Assembly: GCA_030620095.1 (NCBI GenBank)
Contig: JAUTXW010000139.1
Coordinates: forward strand, 884,501 to 948,500
Length of the DNA stretch: 64,000 nt
Source of the DNA: Kuschelorhynchus macadamiae
Lineage: Eukaryota > Arthropoda > Insecta > Coleoptera > Curculionidae
Reading direction: 5' to 3'
In this document: piece by piece, positions 1 to 13,590 of the stretch
Layout of the letters: each line of letters opens with the position of its first letter
Numbering within the stretch: position 1 is the stretch's first letter
Position numbers and translations under genes: made by a program
Notes under the pieces: model-generated
Told to the model about the DNA's origin: nothing
What the model saw: only the letters and a program-made list of their open reading frames with translations
Databases searched by the model: none

Positions 1-476
1 ACGTATTAATTAAAAATTTTCGATAGTAAATAGATAGCTAATATAATACAAATACAAAAAAGTCGTAATTGACTAATTTAGAAGCATAATCGAAATTTAA
101 AACTATTTTTTTAATATTTAAGTGCCCAAAGTTTTAAAATTGAAAATTAGAATTGCTGACCAAAACTCGACATATGTAAAACTATAAAAGAAACACCTTT
201 TTTATAGCATTTTCTCGTATTTTAGCAACCCCTTTCTCTGCGACTTCTTTAAAGAAATATATCAAGTCTGGCAGGGAACACAAGTTAGGTGACTATTCCC
301 TCTAAGTCATTTTTCGTACTTAATAAATAAAATAAAACAGGTATACCAGGTAAGGCAGGTCATATATTTATTTTTGAATAAGCCATTTTTCATCCTTAGT
401 AAAGAAAAAGTTATTACCTATGTTTAATTTTGAGAAAGTGACCTAATAAAAAAAACTTTTTCAAGGACACTGTGTA

Positions 477-535
<59 letters not shown>

Positions 536-635
536 GGGTAGAGATAACATTCAGCCTATTCTGAATAGATTTAAATTAAAACATCCAGACTCCAACGCAA
601 AAATAGCCAAACTCTTCGAAAGAGCCAGTTAATAG

Positions 636-699
<64 letters not shown>

Positions 700-1138
700 T
701 ATATATATAAATATTTTGACAGTTTGATAGCATACTCATGAATACCCAGCCAAACTACAAAAAATATCTTTCAATTGCTACTAAAATGTTATCTTACATA
801 TTATTTATTTAAATGATGTAAGCAAAAAAAAGATAATTACTGATTTGTAAGTTCGGAATATTTAGTTTAGTAATTTAAGGATGCCAATAAAAAATATGTT
901 CATTTCTACATTTCATTATATATGTAGTTCAAAAATAAAAACATAATTATTTTATATTTTAACTAACTCGAGCACATAATCTGAATTATTGTTTTTTTTT
1001 AATCTAATCAATGCTTAAATATATTAATATAGTTAGTTCGTTCTGTTAGCAACTAAGCAACTACATTTTATATAAAATAAAAGGGAAAAATATCCCTAGA
1101 AAAATATATATTGTTTTCTCATTAAGATTATTGGAAAT
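1..1138. other. AT-rich spacer with two (TA)n arrays
   Basis: No gene is visible. The stretch holds two nearly pure (TA)n microsatellites, at about 483-526 and 639-709. About 110 bp of ordinary sequence separates them. The rest is AT-rich with short A and T runs. Confidence 0.7.
483..709. repeat. Pair of (TA)n microsatellites
   Basis: Two dinucleotide arrays, about 44 bp and about 52 bp plus a short interrupted extension, flank unrelated sequence. They are the first of nine sizeable (TA)n tracts in the window. Confidence 0.9.
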
Positions 1139-1435
1139 TCAGTATTTTTTAATATTTACTTTCTTCAACAATTTATCGTTTTGTTTAATGCGAGAACTGC
1201 AGATTTTTTGATATTCTGTTATAAGTTCAGATTTCTCTCTCTTATTTTCCGAAAACGAGAACGCGTTTTCAAGATCAATCCTCATATCTTCGATTACTCG
1301 TTCGCTAGTTTCTGGCCGTAACCATAGGAGTATACGGGGAGAACGGAAACTATAATAATGATTGCTCCCTAAGCCATACATATTCAGAAAATCCTCTACA
1401 GCAGATAGAAACTTTCCGCCAAATTCGCTAGCATT
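1139..1435 (-). other. Unrecognised open frame, about 99 codons
   Basis: The minus strand is open from 1435 to the stop at 1139. The first ATG is at 1381, which gives 80 codons. The product is charged and non-repetitive, with a Glu/Lys/Arg-rich second half that could be helical. That is unusual for AT-rich spacer, where chance frames are normally low-complexity and rich in Phe, Ile, Lys and Asn. The GC content is also locally higher. I do not recognise the family. It could be an exon, a transposon gag-like fragment or chance. No splice signal or neighbouring exon could be fixed with confidence. Confidence 0.25.
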
Positions 1436-2315
1436 TTATCGCAATGATCTTGTTGATTTTCTTAAGGTTTAATAGGAGTTAGATAGCACCCTAATACGAG
1501 ATAGAGAAGTGCTGCAGAAACTACAAGAACTGTTGAATATCTTACGAAGCGCGGATTTTATGTACTTACAAGTGACGTTTAAACTAAACCTAGAGTTTGA
1601 GTTTTGAAATTGACAAATGACAGTACACCATTAATTGAGTTTAAACAAAACTTGTAAAATTAACCCTAACTTAAATGCATGCTAAACAGTTAACATACGA
1701 AAAGGAAGCTGCAGTGGATATACAAAAGCCCATTCCATTTTATCCCAGTCCAGCCGCACCAGTGTGGTCAAAGACGGAACCTAAAAACTTCGTTTCGCTT
1801 TTGCCCTTATGACTTTTTCAACACCGTTTCGGTTTTTATGCCTGCCGTACCCTGTCGCAAGGATAGCGTCGGCTGCAGTGAAAGAACAAAAATTGTGGCA
1901 ACATAAGTTGTGTTAAATTTAGCCACAATAAAAAAATAATAAGCGACACGAAACAAAGAGATGAGAATTTCTTATGCTCCGAAAACATATAAAATACTTT
2001 GCGTCGCCCCAGTGTGCGAACTCCTATTAGTCCTATTTGATTATTTATTAAATTTGTCCTGCGGACAAATTTCTTTTTTCTTCATTTCGCCTCTCCTCGC
2101 CTCATAAGGCGTAATGCTTAAACAAGTATTACCTTTTATAGAAATATGAAAACGTGTAGAGCCGGTTTAAGTTAATATAAATTCCTCCATTTCTAAGATA
2201 TTTTTTTGTTTTACTATCCGATTTTATCTAACTAATGTATAGAGTAAGCCAAATTATTTAGTCCTCAGCAACATTACGTTAATGTCGTTAATTGTTATTT
2301 TGTTTTTTTAATTTA
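1436..2315. other. Spacer with a GC-richer patch, no gene seen
   Basis: The part at about 1720-2110 is less AT-rich than its surroundings and may be a non-autonomous transposon or SINE fragment, but I could not define its ends. No coding frame is recognisable. Confidence 0.4.
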
Positions 2316-2750
2316 GAAATTCTCAGAATCATATATTTTACTTCTGTTTTCTTTCTAATTTCCTGATACCCCAGAAGGTAATTCTCAGCATATATTTTTG
2401 GATTGCTATTTAGATGGGACCTTATTCGTTCTATTCCGTAAATAATGACGTGTAGGATATATTGGTCAGAAACGGTTCTTTCAGTTCTTTCCAGATTGGA
2501 TGATAGATCTTTATTTCATAGGATGAAGCTCAGTATTCCAAATGTTACCCAGCTGAAGCTTAGTCTTCTGGTGACCTCCTTTTCATGGTTTTCCTTTCCC
2601 AATGTAATATTGTGTCCAAAAGACTAGTGTTTTGAAACATATTTCACAATTTCGCCATCTATATCCAGGCTCTATTCGGTTGGAATTATAAGTTTTGTTT
2701 TCATGATGTGGTATGCACACCTACATGTCTTGGCGCTTCATTTAACTGTA
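2316..2750 (-). pseudogene. RTE-type LINE, end of reverse transcriptase (remnant)
   Basis: Read on the minus strand, the translation contains TLGKENHEKEVTRRL followed by a Trp/Phe-Gly segment, then a region ending in a Lys-rich IRKKTEVKY block. This is the order seen at the C-terminal end of the endonuclease-reverse transcriptase ORF of RTE-like non-LTR elements: 'YLGQ..TLGKDNHEAEI.RRI' followed by 'LGV..RDRI.N.EIRRRTKV.D'. The catalytic palm motifs are absent, so this is a 5'-truncated or fragmentary copy. Stop codons and frame breaks interrupt it, so it cannot be expressed. It is isolated, with no 3' tail I can identify. Assignment to RTE rather than a neighbouring LINE clade rests on remembered motifs. 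Confidence 0.7.
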
Positions 2751-5459
2751 TTCCCATTGCAATTATTGTAGATGAACAAATTTAAAAAAAAACTTTAGGA
2801 ACCACAGTTTATTAACTCTTCTAAAAATGAAAATTTCTTAGTTTTTTATATTTTATTCTAGTCAAGGTTAATTCCTGAAGTCATTTTCTTATATTCATTT
2901 ATTCCAACGTTTTGACTTTTTAAACCGTTGCAATAGTATCATCGTTGAGAAGTTAGTATTTACCAAAACGCTTAATATATTTTTGACTCCTTTTAATACA
3001 CACGTTTTATTAAGACCAAAAATTTGATTTAAAGATATATTAAATATAATTTCTGACAAATTGAAAACTAATCATCATTTAAGGAAAAGTTGTTAAGAAT
3101 TGATTGACGACCAATTTATTGAATATTTTTATAGCTAATGAAAGTTTATTGCTAACATCTATAAATCTGGAACATATTTCATAAGTAATTTATTGTTTGA
3201 CGCCACTGTATTTCTCTTGACATAAGCCGCAGGTTATTAAAGAAACTTATAATTTTTACTTTTTTAGGTTGAGCAAGGAACGTTACATGTATTTTCATGA
3301 AATATAATATAAATTATATAATATGCTTCACCATTATACATTAAGAACAAGTGCGATCGTAGATAAACAAAATAAAAAGGGTATTAAAAATTAGCTGAGA
3401 CTGAAGTGTAAGTTTGGCGCGATTTTGATTCTGATAACAAATATTTGCAAAATAAAGCTAATTTTCCAAAGAACCCACGGTACCCCCGTAAAAAATCCTA
3501 AAGACGGAAACAGATTGTTATTTTCTCTGCCAGTATATATCGGCTAGCACCATCTCCATTGTATATGTCTTGAGAATCTCCGGGTAGGGCCGGAACGCAC
3601 GTACACGCTTTGTGCTCCGGACCCACCCAGGAAGTCGTTTCTTTTCTTCATTTCTTTTACGCCTTTGCGCGACACTTCGACAATCGTTGCCTTTCGGATA
3701 TTTTTGTAGCTTTGTGATGGGCTTTTTAGGTCTCAGGTGTGCTTACATGGAAGTCGTGTAAAACTTTTTTTGTCGGATATTTATCTTAAAACTAATCGCT
3801 TGAAAATATTACGCATAAAAAATGTATATGATATAATAATATAATATAGTTACTTAATATGTGCAATTCTATTCTAAATTTATATAAATTTTTTTTCGCA
3901 AAATTCTATTACTTACAATACAAAACAATAGCTAATATTTATTTTTTTATTTCTGATTTGTTTTTTTAATTTTCCAGTGTCTCGCAAAAGAAACAGGGTA
4001 AACAATAATCGCGAATAAGAAAGTGATGAGAGAAAGAATGTACATCATGTGATTTGTTGTAAGCATAAAATAATTAGTAATATAACATCGGACACGAAAT
4101 TGCAAAAAGTCTTACAGTGAGACTTGAATAAAGTATATAGATACAGTAAGCTTCAACGAAAATATTTATTACCAAAATTGACGAAAAAAACCGAACAGGC
4201 ACTTTTCTTCAGCATCACTTCTATTTTCAAAATCTACTTACATTCAAATGATAACTGATCAATTTTTAAATTTAACACAGTTTTTTTTAATTTACAATCT
4301 TGAAAATTTTTAATGGAAAGGAGGTTGAGTAGTCTCGCCTTTTAGATTCTCTTTTCAACGCCACCTAGTTTATTTAATTTGGTTTATTAGATACCTAGAA
4401 ATCGTATTAAAAACTTCAAAGATACATATTCTATTCTGGTTAGGTTATTATAATAATAAAATTGTATTCTTAAAACTAACAAAAACAAATTGGAAGAATC
4501 CTCAAATGGGTTTTCCATTGACTACAAAGAAGTACACATTTTTGTAAATTTAACAAAAATGTACTTTTTCCTACGATTCCTATGAAAATGAAATTTCCTC
4601 ATTTCACTCTGTGCGAAATAATATTTCTCAGTCTATCGGGAGGCCACACAGTCATCATGAGTAGTTCAGCTATTGGCTATTATTATTATTATTATTATAA
4701 TTTTATTATTAATTTTTAACACGTGCGAGACATATATTTCACACGACTGTGGACGTTTGGTGTCACGACCCAAAGGTGAGTGCAGCAAACACATGAGTGT
4801 TTCGGTACTTGTTGCGCAATATACTATTCTTTGTTACTCCAAAGATATGGTTTATTCAACTACTGGAAAAATTATAAGGATCGAATTATTTTATAAAAAT
4901 AACACATGTGCTAGCACAGAAACAAACACTGAAACATTAATCAGCAACGTCATGACAAACTTTTAAGTAGAAAGTATGTGTTAGAGTTAATAGAAAAACT
5001 TGCAAAATAAAGCGACTGAAATAGCAGTTTTGAGACATATTATTGATCCAACATTAAAAATAAGGGAGATTGCAGCATTCGCAAAAAAAAATGAAACTCT
5101 CGTAAGTTTCATCAAAGATTGAATAGGCTTCGAATAGAGTCAGGTAGTAAAATCAGTGTTGCCAGTAGCGTGATTAAAACCACTTGTTTACTTACTTTAA
5201 AGAGACAAATAAGATGCCGGGTAAATAGCCCAAAACTGATGCATAAATAAACTAATTTATTCTGCAGGTCCGGAGACCATGCATTGCGTAGTGAGAACTG
5301 TGGCCGTTGATGAACTCGGAAATCTCTCTATAGATTCCAAAAATATTAAATAAAATACACTGCTAAAATCCTTTTACTTATTTTACTTTACTTTATTTTC
5401 TTTTTGTTGGATCATCGATTCGGAGTATAACCCATCTTTGGTTCAACTTTTATAAAATT
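2751..5459. other. AT-rich spacer, no gene recognised
   Basis: The stretch contains a short GC-richer island at about 3540-3720 with an imperfect hairpin (GGGCCGGA near 3588 against TCCGGACCC near 3617) and a (TAT)n tract near 4677-4695. The 97-codon plus-strand frame at 4673-4966 starts inside that microsatellite and resembles nothing I know. The last 400 bases may hold decayed N-terminal mariner sequence. Confidence 0.5.
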
Positions 5460-5840
5460 TACCTTGTGCTCGAAATATTAAGGTGACGACATACGCTTGC
5501 AGTTCTGTGGAGTCGCCGGCGAAATGATAGCTGACAATTCAAATGTTATTTTTAATATATGGTTGTCCGATGGATGTACATATTTCCTTAATGGAATAGT
5601 GAATCGTTACAATTGTCTATAATAAAATAAATCGAAAAATTGCAAAAATAATTGAAAGCAATGGAATTACTAAGACAATCAATTCGCATTTCGACAAGGA
5701 AGAGCACCTCCGAACTATGACTTGCATGTGAGGCGGTTTGTTGAAGTCACATTTCCTGGTAGTTGGACAAATCAACGGATTTGTCCTCACGTAATTGCTT
5801 TCTGTGAGGACCTCTCAAATCAGACGCTACTTATGCCGAT
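5460..5840 (+). pseudogene. mariner-like transposase remnant 1
   Basis: Pieces of a mariner (IS630-Tc1-mariner) DDE transposase appear in order. First comes a block ending EMIADNSNVIFNIWLSDG, which corresponds to the family's 'EFCEWA.EMI..D..F..NI.FSDE' region containing a catalytic Asp. Then comes FLNGIVNRYNC ('F..NG.VNRHNC'). A frame-broken 'QDGAPPHY' segment follows near 5696 as QGRAPPNYDLHVRRF, and then the FPG.W motif as TFPGSW. The Asp of 'QDG' is not intact. Several stops and frameshifts and the loss of about half the usual 340-350 residues make this a dead fragment. No terminal inverted repeats could be paired. Confidence 0.7.
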
Positions 5841-8800
5841 TAACTAGATATCTTACAAAAACGAATTTTAAATAAGTGCCATAACTATATTTTAACAACA
5901 TAATCTAAAAAGTAGTGGTAATCAATTTGAAAATTTATTAAATTTACACGATTTATTTAGTTCTTTTAAAATACCATCTCTGAGTAAATAATAAATCAAA
6001 TTTAATACATTTGAACATCAATATCAGCTTGCATATATAGGCGAATATATGAATGAATGATATATATGTACTCATTTTATAAAAATTATATATAATCATT
6101 AGAATTAGTTTTGTAATTACCTTTAAATTGTTTAATATTTAAGCTTGTGTCGAATAGAATCATTTTATGCAGCCATCTCAAGGCCTGTGTTAGTCTGTGG
6201 GTCAGCTAAAATTTCAGTATATTTTGGGAATAGTCATTTTCCTTTATACTCCAGTTAGATCGAGAGAGATAAGAGTGCCAAAAAACGATGAACATTATCT
6301 CAAAGTGGTAGCTCATAAATATAGAAGGTAACTCAAAGTGTTGACCAGGTATATAAAAAATGACATCTCAAAATGTAAACATCTTAATTAAATACTGCTA
6401 ATTTAATGAACGCTTAGCATGTCGTGCTGTCTATTTTGCATGTGTTTTTCGAAAATGGCATCAGCTAATTAATGAAGGAATAGTTGTTATTACAAGTAAT
6501 AAATAACAAAATAAACCGTTTCGTCTAGATATTTGAAACATTTTCAGACCGAGACATTAATGTAGGACCAAATTGAAGATAAAAGTATAAGCGAAAATGT
6601 ATATAAAAATGTGGTTTTTGTATGACTCAAATTTGGCTAAAAACTACATAATAATTTTTCAGTGCCCCAATTTCCTTAAAATTCTGTATATAAGGTGTAA
6701 TTTAAAATACATTTAAATGGTACTTATTTTCAAAGTTGCAAACGCTATAATCATTTAAGCAGGGAAACCAACTAATATCATATTGTTTTAAGATTTTTAG
6801 CCTCAAACCGAAAAAATAAAAACAACACAAATTTCTACGGAAACGGGTTTGGTAAACCTTCTACATTGTCTACAATTTTAAACAAACTACTTTAATATAC
6901 CAATGTCTTAAAAATGAAAATTTTAACGTCTATTCAATTTGGGACTATTATGCGTTTTATTATTATGTGATTTCATCACAATTAAATAGTAACATGTGCA
7001 GCATAAGAGTTTCGTTTAGATATTTTTCAATTTTTTTTTGTTTTTCTTAAAAAAACCTTATCTCTATATTTTTAAAACCGAAGTATAATAAAAATATAAA
7101 ATAACAAGGGTAAGTTAAAATATTAGTGTACAATATTTTTTATGTTTACATTTTTTTTTATTTATATTTAATAAAAACCAGAATATTGTTAGGGTCATAA
7201 GGAGTAATGGGGAGACAATTTCGGCTCCTTGAACCATTTACAAATAGCTGTATCACCACCTCAGCGGTAGTGGTAGCCGAAACTGTTGATTCGTTATTAT
7301 ATTTTAAGCTTTATCTAAACAAAATCTTAAAGTTTAAATTCAAATGTTAAAAAGCCTTATATTTTGGTTACAAACTTGGTTATTTAGTAAAAATAAACAA
7401 AAAGTGCAAACACTTTTTAATTTGGGTTTAAGGCACTTTACATAAAAATAAGCCAACAATCATTAGCTGGATTAATTTACATTAATATGAGTAACTGTTG
7501 ATTTTCTTTTTTTTTTCTCGTGGTTCCTTATTGTTCACTGGATACTATTTACTTAACCTTAAAAACAAAAATGGTTTCGGAAGTTTTGATTATTTTTTTT
7601 ATTTTTGTCAATTTCGTCATGTTTTTACTGTTTGAAACACACAGTCATCGATCAACTAAAGCGGAGTCAGGCTGAATTATCTACTATTGTTACCCAAGTT
7701 TTTTTCTTGAGCACGCCTATGTGTCAACACTACTGAAATTGTAATTAGTGTCACTTAATTTACTGATAACTTCATGAATGTCTTTTTATAGTTTCATTCT
7801 TTTTAGTTTCGTTACTAACTATAATTCAAATTATTCTGTGTAAAATTTCAAATTACTTCTTGGTTTCAAGATGATATGTAATTTGACACTTAACATAGGT
7901 TACGTGATTTAGGACGTCTTTGTACAAATACAGTAGCAGAGAAAGTATAGTGTATAATAAACCTTAAAAATAGCATCAGTCTGTTGCGGTAGGAGGCAAT
8001 GAAACGTCCCAGCAATGTTTCAACATTAGATAAAAAACAATGCGTTTGATAATAGCACTTTAATAAACTTAATTTAATATTAATAATACCATCTTTATAA
8101 ATGCAAATCAACCTAAGTTAAGAAAATAAGGAAAATCCTTAGTTTTTAGTTAATTTTTATACCAGGACATAAAATGGGAAAGTAATTCGTTTATGAATAG
8201 GTTATAATAAACCAACAGAACAAGTTTTCTATTCTTTTCAAAGAAAATTTGCTGTGATATAAACGAACTTTATTAATCGACGGTTGTAAATTTCATCTTT
8301 CATAAACTTACATCTATTAATAAAAAAGTAATACTAAAATATACTATTTTAAATTTCAGGTCTATTAAAGAAGTGTTGATTTAAACATACATTAAGCTAG
8401 CCTCGTAACCATACAAGCGACAATCTTTACCAATTTCTCCAAAAAGAAAAGGTGTAAATAGCGGTTCTTTTCAAGTCATCGGCATCTTCGCTGGGCCCTC
8501 GGGCTTCTTAAAGAGGACACATTAGATATATATGCGATAAAAAACTATTCGGTACCCACGTTACCTTAGGTTGACACTGGTTGTCAGCCGTCGGTTTTCG
8601 GCTTTTGTAACGTGCCGATCGCCTATTGTATAATCTACGAGAAATGTTAACTGACTTAAATTGTTTCAAGCAAAAGTTGGACATTTCGAAATACGGTATC
8701 CGTAAACTACAAATCAACGTTAACCAAAGTTTGAATGAATGTTTAGACGACGTGATGTTTCAACAGAATAATTTTTATAATCCCACTTTTAGTTTTTTAT

Positions 8801-9204
8801 ATATTCATTTAATCCCACTTTTAAATTTTAAAATCAATGTTTCTAAAATGTCCACATATATATTTACATTAAACAAAAAACATAAAATACAATGCAATAG
8901 TTATTAGTATTAGTGTAACAAAATATGCATACTATAGTACTACAACATCCTTACAATGGAATTAAAGTTTCAAAGGATAATGCTTGACTCGTGGTTAATT
9001 TGGTAAAATTAATATAATTTGGTTTTTCTTACATTTTATTAGATTTTTGTAGGCACAAAAGAGTTGTAAAAAGAATATATAGTCGGTTGAATATAGATTT
9101 TTGCTTTGAAAGATCTTCGATTAAATTATGATCGTCCCCCCTCCCAAGGTTGTTTAAAAAAAAGCAAAAAATTATATTTTATTTTTCCTACAACTAGCTG
9201 GCCA

Positions 9205-9237
9205 CAATGAACTAAAAATACGCTATTTAGTTCATTG
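9205..9237. repeat. 12 bp perfect inverted repeat
   Basis: CAATGAACTAAA at 9205-9216 is exactly complementary to TTTAGTTCATTG at 9226-9237 across a 9-base loop. No transcript context is visible, so it may be a small foldback remnant. Confidence 0.6.
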
Positions 9238-10439
9238 GCGGGTCCTTATTATACGGTTTGCCGCTATCAAAATGTAGGCTTTGGATTTGTAGCTGGGGGT
9301 TTTTGCGTTTTATTTCAGCGAGGTAACATAGTTTTTATGAAAGTTTATTAAAATTATTAGCTAAAATCATGTAGGTTTGTGTGTAGATATGATAACTCTG
9401 GGCATGTATAATTAAGATTCTATTAAAATATTATTATACTAAATAATACATTTTAACACGTAAAATGTTATTAATAGTTTTTTCCAAAATATTTTTAAAT
9501 TAAATATACACTTAAAATATGAATTGCAAAAATTTTTCTGAATTTTGCTTATGTTGCGAACTTGTTACAAGGAAAATACCTTCGTGAACCGCAGTATTAA
9601 ACAACTAAGAAGTATCTAGATTATCTTTAAGGTTTTTGATTCATTGTCATGTTTCCGAAAAAATCGACAACTGTGCGACCCTGGAGGCGGCCGGCAATGG
9701 TATCGTCCTGGATAAAAATTATTAAGTTACTATAATTTTTTTTGTAAAATAACATGACTGTGATTGAGGTTCAAAATTTTTAAACTTTAGTGCTGCTTAA
9801 TAAAAATAAGATGGACATTAATATTGGCAAATTTTAGAGTAGGTAAGTAGCTAAATTTCTTAAATGGATTACACAAAAGAGTTATGGTAATTTTTAAACG
9901 CAACTCCATGTCTAAGGGGTACCAGTTTCTATTTCAAGAGAAGATATTTAAGAACAAATAATTCCTAGATTTATTAATTTTAGATTATTAAGTATACAGA
10001 GGGTGTATCAAAAGGGGCTGTGATAAATTATAAACATTTGGTGGAGTATTATTTGACTTTTAAATGTCACCAGCTCTAATTTATGAACAATGCAAACATC
10101 AAAAATATTCAAGCAATTCCATTTATATATTTATTTTTGTTCTTTATGTTTTTTTAATACATCGTACTAACAGAAACATTAAATTACGTGATAATTGTTT
10201 AATGTGCTCTTGTACGTCATGTAGTTAAAACATTGGTATTATTATGATTATTATATTTATTAATAAAAAAATATATTTAAAGGCATAAAACCAAAACCGA
10301 CATTTTAAAAAGAAGTATTTTATTGATGCAGTAATATCCTTTGACAGAAATAGGGAGACGTATGTATTTATATTTGCAACGTAAGGGTTTCTTTTATTCT
10401 TCTCGTCTTCTTTCGTTGCAAGTGTCGATATTAAATGAT

Positions 10440-10520
10440 TAAATGGTGTCGAGATGAGACGGGATAAGGTCGAGACGAGACGAGAGTACAAATTTTGTCT
10501 CGTCTCGAGACATCACTAAT
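10440..10520. repeat. Possible hAT-type transposon end
   Basis: A run of GAGAC/GAGACGAG words is followed by its inverse GTCTCGTCTCGAGAC, ending in CATCACTAAT. Read on the minus strand, TAGTGATGTCTC followed by CGAGACGAG repeats resembles the terminus of some insect hAT elements. A partner end was not found. Confidence 0.3.
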
Positions 10521-12140
10521 AATAAATACAATAAATGGAGAAGAGGCAATAAAGAATTATGTGTATTTTACAAAAATCGAGCATACAATTTTCCTTCAAT
10601 TTTAATGTACATTTTTGCTGATTCCTGGGTTTCATGTATTCATCACTGAAAACTTCCTACGGCGCCTAATTAAAGCAAAAAATTGAGTTAAGATTAAAAA
10701 AACAATCTCATGGCTTCTCTTTTAATTCTCTTCTGTCACTAAAAAAATAAAATGGTGTTTTTAATAAATCTTACCCAGATAATAAAAGCTTAAAAAATAT
10801 GAAGATAACGAAAGTTTTCTTTAAAACTACAACATGTCAGAAAGCTTTAAAACTCAATTTTTACCTCAATTTTTTTATTTATGCATACATTTCTGCAGTC
10901 AGTCCGCTCATTGGTCTTTTTTCGAAAAAAAATCCTAAAACTTTAATAGGCGTATTCATTAAAAAGTGTTAAAAAGCCAGACGTAACTTGACAGTTGCAG
11001 CTATAAGATGACGCATGCAATAATGGAAACAAAAAAATTTTCTTGATATCGCAGTTAAAAATATGGCACTGTCATCAACAAAACATTATTAGGGAACTAA
11101 CAGTTTTTCAGAAAATGCCAAGGAAAATTAAAGAAAACCAGAAAACTTTAAATAGTCGCGATAAACCGATATTGTACCTACAACCTTAAACATTGGACTA
11201 GCTTGAATTTTCTATATACAATATTCAAATTTTCTATCTGAGAGTGACCCTAATGTTTAACGAGTTACGTAGATTTTAATTCTAATGGAGTCAGATACAT
11301 ATGAAATTATTTCGTTCTAGATGCTGACTACACACATCAAGATAAAATACGTGATCATGTCTATTTTAATATAAATTCGTCGCGTTATACGGTTTTTATC
11401 ATATTGAGTATGATTTACAGGAAACCCGTTAATAAATATATGAAATATGCCTTAGAACTTCTTATAGCATTAAAATAGTGAGGGTACTGTCCCGTAACGC
11501 ACGCAACTACTATTTTTTTTAGGATTTTTCCCTGTAAATGTAGTTAATTTCTTGAAGATAACAATCTAGAGTATATGTTGGTTTAACAGTACCGTTGCTT
11601 GTACTGTTCATGCTGTATAAGAATTTTTTTGTTTGCATGTACAAATACTAGTAAAACAGTTAAGTTTGGTAGACAGACGCTGAAAAAGTTTAGAAATTTA
11701 CATGTAAGTTTCATGAATCACGCGCCTCAATCCATTGAGAAGAAACCATTTTAACATGGAATTAAAGCAAAAAAAAACTTCCAGTCTTACTCTAGCTCAT
11801 TTTATCCGACTGTGGCAGAAGGAGCGTACTAACTTTGGGGTCAATCTAGGTCACAAACAGCTTGATGGGATACATGAGTGTTCTTAAATATTTTCCTAAA
11901 AGCAAAACGACATGGCGTCATTGGTGTGCATTTTAACCTAAACATAATATATTAATAAACTAAAGTAATAAATTAAGGCAATAATATTATACAGGGTGTC
12001 CTCAATGTAAGTAATTTCCTTTTAATTATTTAGATCCATAGCACAGCTCAGTGTTACTCAACTGGAGCTGGTCCGCTATACAGATTAGAGTTTTTTTCCA
12101 ATACCGAAAGCTTTTATAAAATATTTGATATGCTAATCAA

Positions 12141-12420
12141 CATTTATTACTTCCCTCCTAAAAGGCAAGTATTGTAATCATAAAAAAGTCACCATCCGAG
12201 ATTTATTTTCAAATCTTTACGTTCCAGGGACTCTAGATGCCGAAAACATGTTTTGTCAATTCCGTCGGTCTGTTTGTCAGTCTGTCGGTCTGTCTGTTCA
12301 GGTTTAGGTTTTAGCGTCACTGGATGCGAAAAAATATTTTTTATCAATTCAGCCGGACCGTCTGTCTGTGTCAGTTCGCGGCGTAGCCTAAAAACTACTC
12401 AGTTTTTCAATATAATTTTT
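12141..12420 (+). repeat. GATGGCGG dispersed repeat, copy A (head only)
   Basis: This copy holds the conserved head of the family: a 'CTTCCCTCCT..AAGTATTGTAATCAT' start, 'AGTCACCATCCGAGAT', 'AAATCTTTACGTT', then runs of GTCTGTC and 'AGTTCGCGGCGTAGC'. The same order is read in reverse at 49140-49310. No coding potential is seen. Confidence 0.6.
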
Positions 12421-12859
12421 GAGCATTGCTATGTGACATATATTTTGAATATTTCTATTGTTGTTCTTGTCGATGTATACGGTCCCTTTTTTGAATGTAA
12501 CCTGTGCTTTCTTGACAAGTAAGTAGATGACACAATTTGGCACTTTTGTATATTGCAATGCAGCTTTGTTAGTTTTAATAAGTTTTTAAATTCATTTTCT
12601 GCGAAATTTTATATATGGTATTTATCAATATCTATACTTCTGGATTAACTTTGGTGCTTTATTAAATAATTAAATTTTAACCTTTTTGCCGATCTTTTCA
12701 TCGGAATTTTTAAGGGAGAGTTATTTCCTTGTTTGCAGGTGGCACTGAAGATGGCAAAAGCTGACATTTTTTTAGTGATTTGCAGGAAATACAAAGTGTC
12801 TACGTTTTAAATTTAATCTCTTCGTGTACACAGCCATTTTTCTTATTTTCATATAAAAT

Positions 12860-13590
12860 GTTAAAAAAATAAATCTTAACGTTTTAGCGTCTAGACGCCA
12901 AGACATGTGTCCTCAATTCCATCTGTCTCTCTGCCTGTCTGCCAGTTCGCAGCATTACTGAAAACTATTTAAATGATTGACTTCAAAATTTGGTCAAAAT
13001 TGAATGCTCATATGGGGATGAGCTGGAAATAATTTAGGAAAAATCAAATACGGTGGAACAAAATGGCAACCTGGCGAAATGTTAAAAAAATTATTACCAA
13101 AATGCTAATTATCCAGTTTACCTTGAATTTTGATCAAGAATCAAGTGTTACATAGAAATGAACTGGTAACATTTTGGTACAAATATTTAAAAAAGCATTA
13201 AGTGTGATATAGAGTTAAGCCAGTAAAATTATGGTAGGAATTCAAGATGGTGGGCGGCCAAATCAAATATTTAAATAATCAAAGTAATGATTTTTTTTGT
13301 TCAATTGACTAATTTCTGTCAGACTAAATTTTGCACGAAAATTAAATGTTGTATATGGATAAACTGTGTACGAATTTAACTTCACGGACCTGGTAAATTA
13401 TTCGAAACATGTACTCCTCGAATATGGTGGAACAAAATGACCTGCAATAAATATGCTTGAAAAGAGAATCTATGTAATGTATTAATAAATGACTATGTGC
13501 GAAACCAAATTGGGTCACATTTCACTATTCCTAATAAAATGAAAGATTCATAATGGTGAAGTTTCGAGTAAAGGAAATTTACCGATGTTT
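12860..13590 (+). repeat. GATGGCGG dispersed repeat, copy B
   Basis: After a head with CTGTCTGCCAGTTCGCAGC come about 4 diverged subunits of roughly 120-145 bp. Each carries a 'GAACTGGTAACATTTTGGTA' type line and 'CAAGATGG' or 'GGTGGAACAAAATGGC'. The tail at about 13490-13590 ('AATAAAATGAAAGATTCATAATGG') recurs in copies C, D and G. Confidence 0.65.

Larger units (their letters stand above)
5841..12140. other. Long AT-rich spacer, no gene recognised
   Basis: No coding frame here resembles a known family. Structures seen are a 12 bp perfect hairpin at 9205-9237, TACAG(A)GGGTGT motifs at about 9998 and 11993 that look like single transposon ends, and a GAGACGAGAC-rich inverted motif at about 10440-10520. 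The short frames at 7890-8111, 8508-8907 and 10225-10491 look like chance. Confidence 0.5.

Noticed and set aside
4673..4966. 97-codon frame as a secreted protein (hydrophobic start)
   Set aside because: The hydrophobic start is an ATT/TAT microsatellite, and the rest resembles nothing known.
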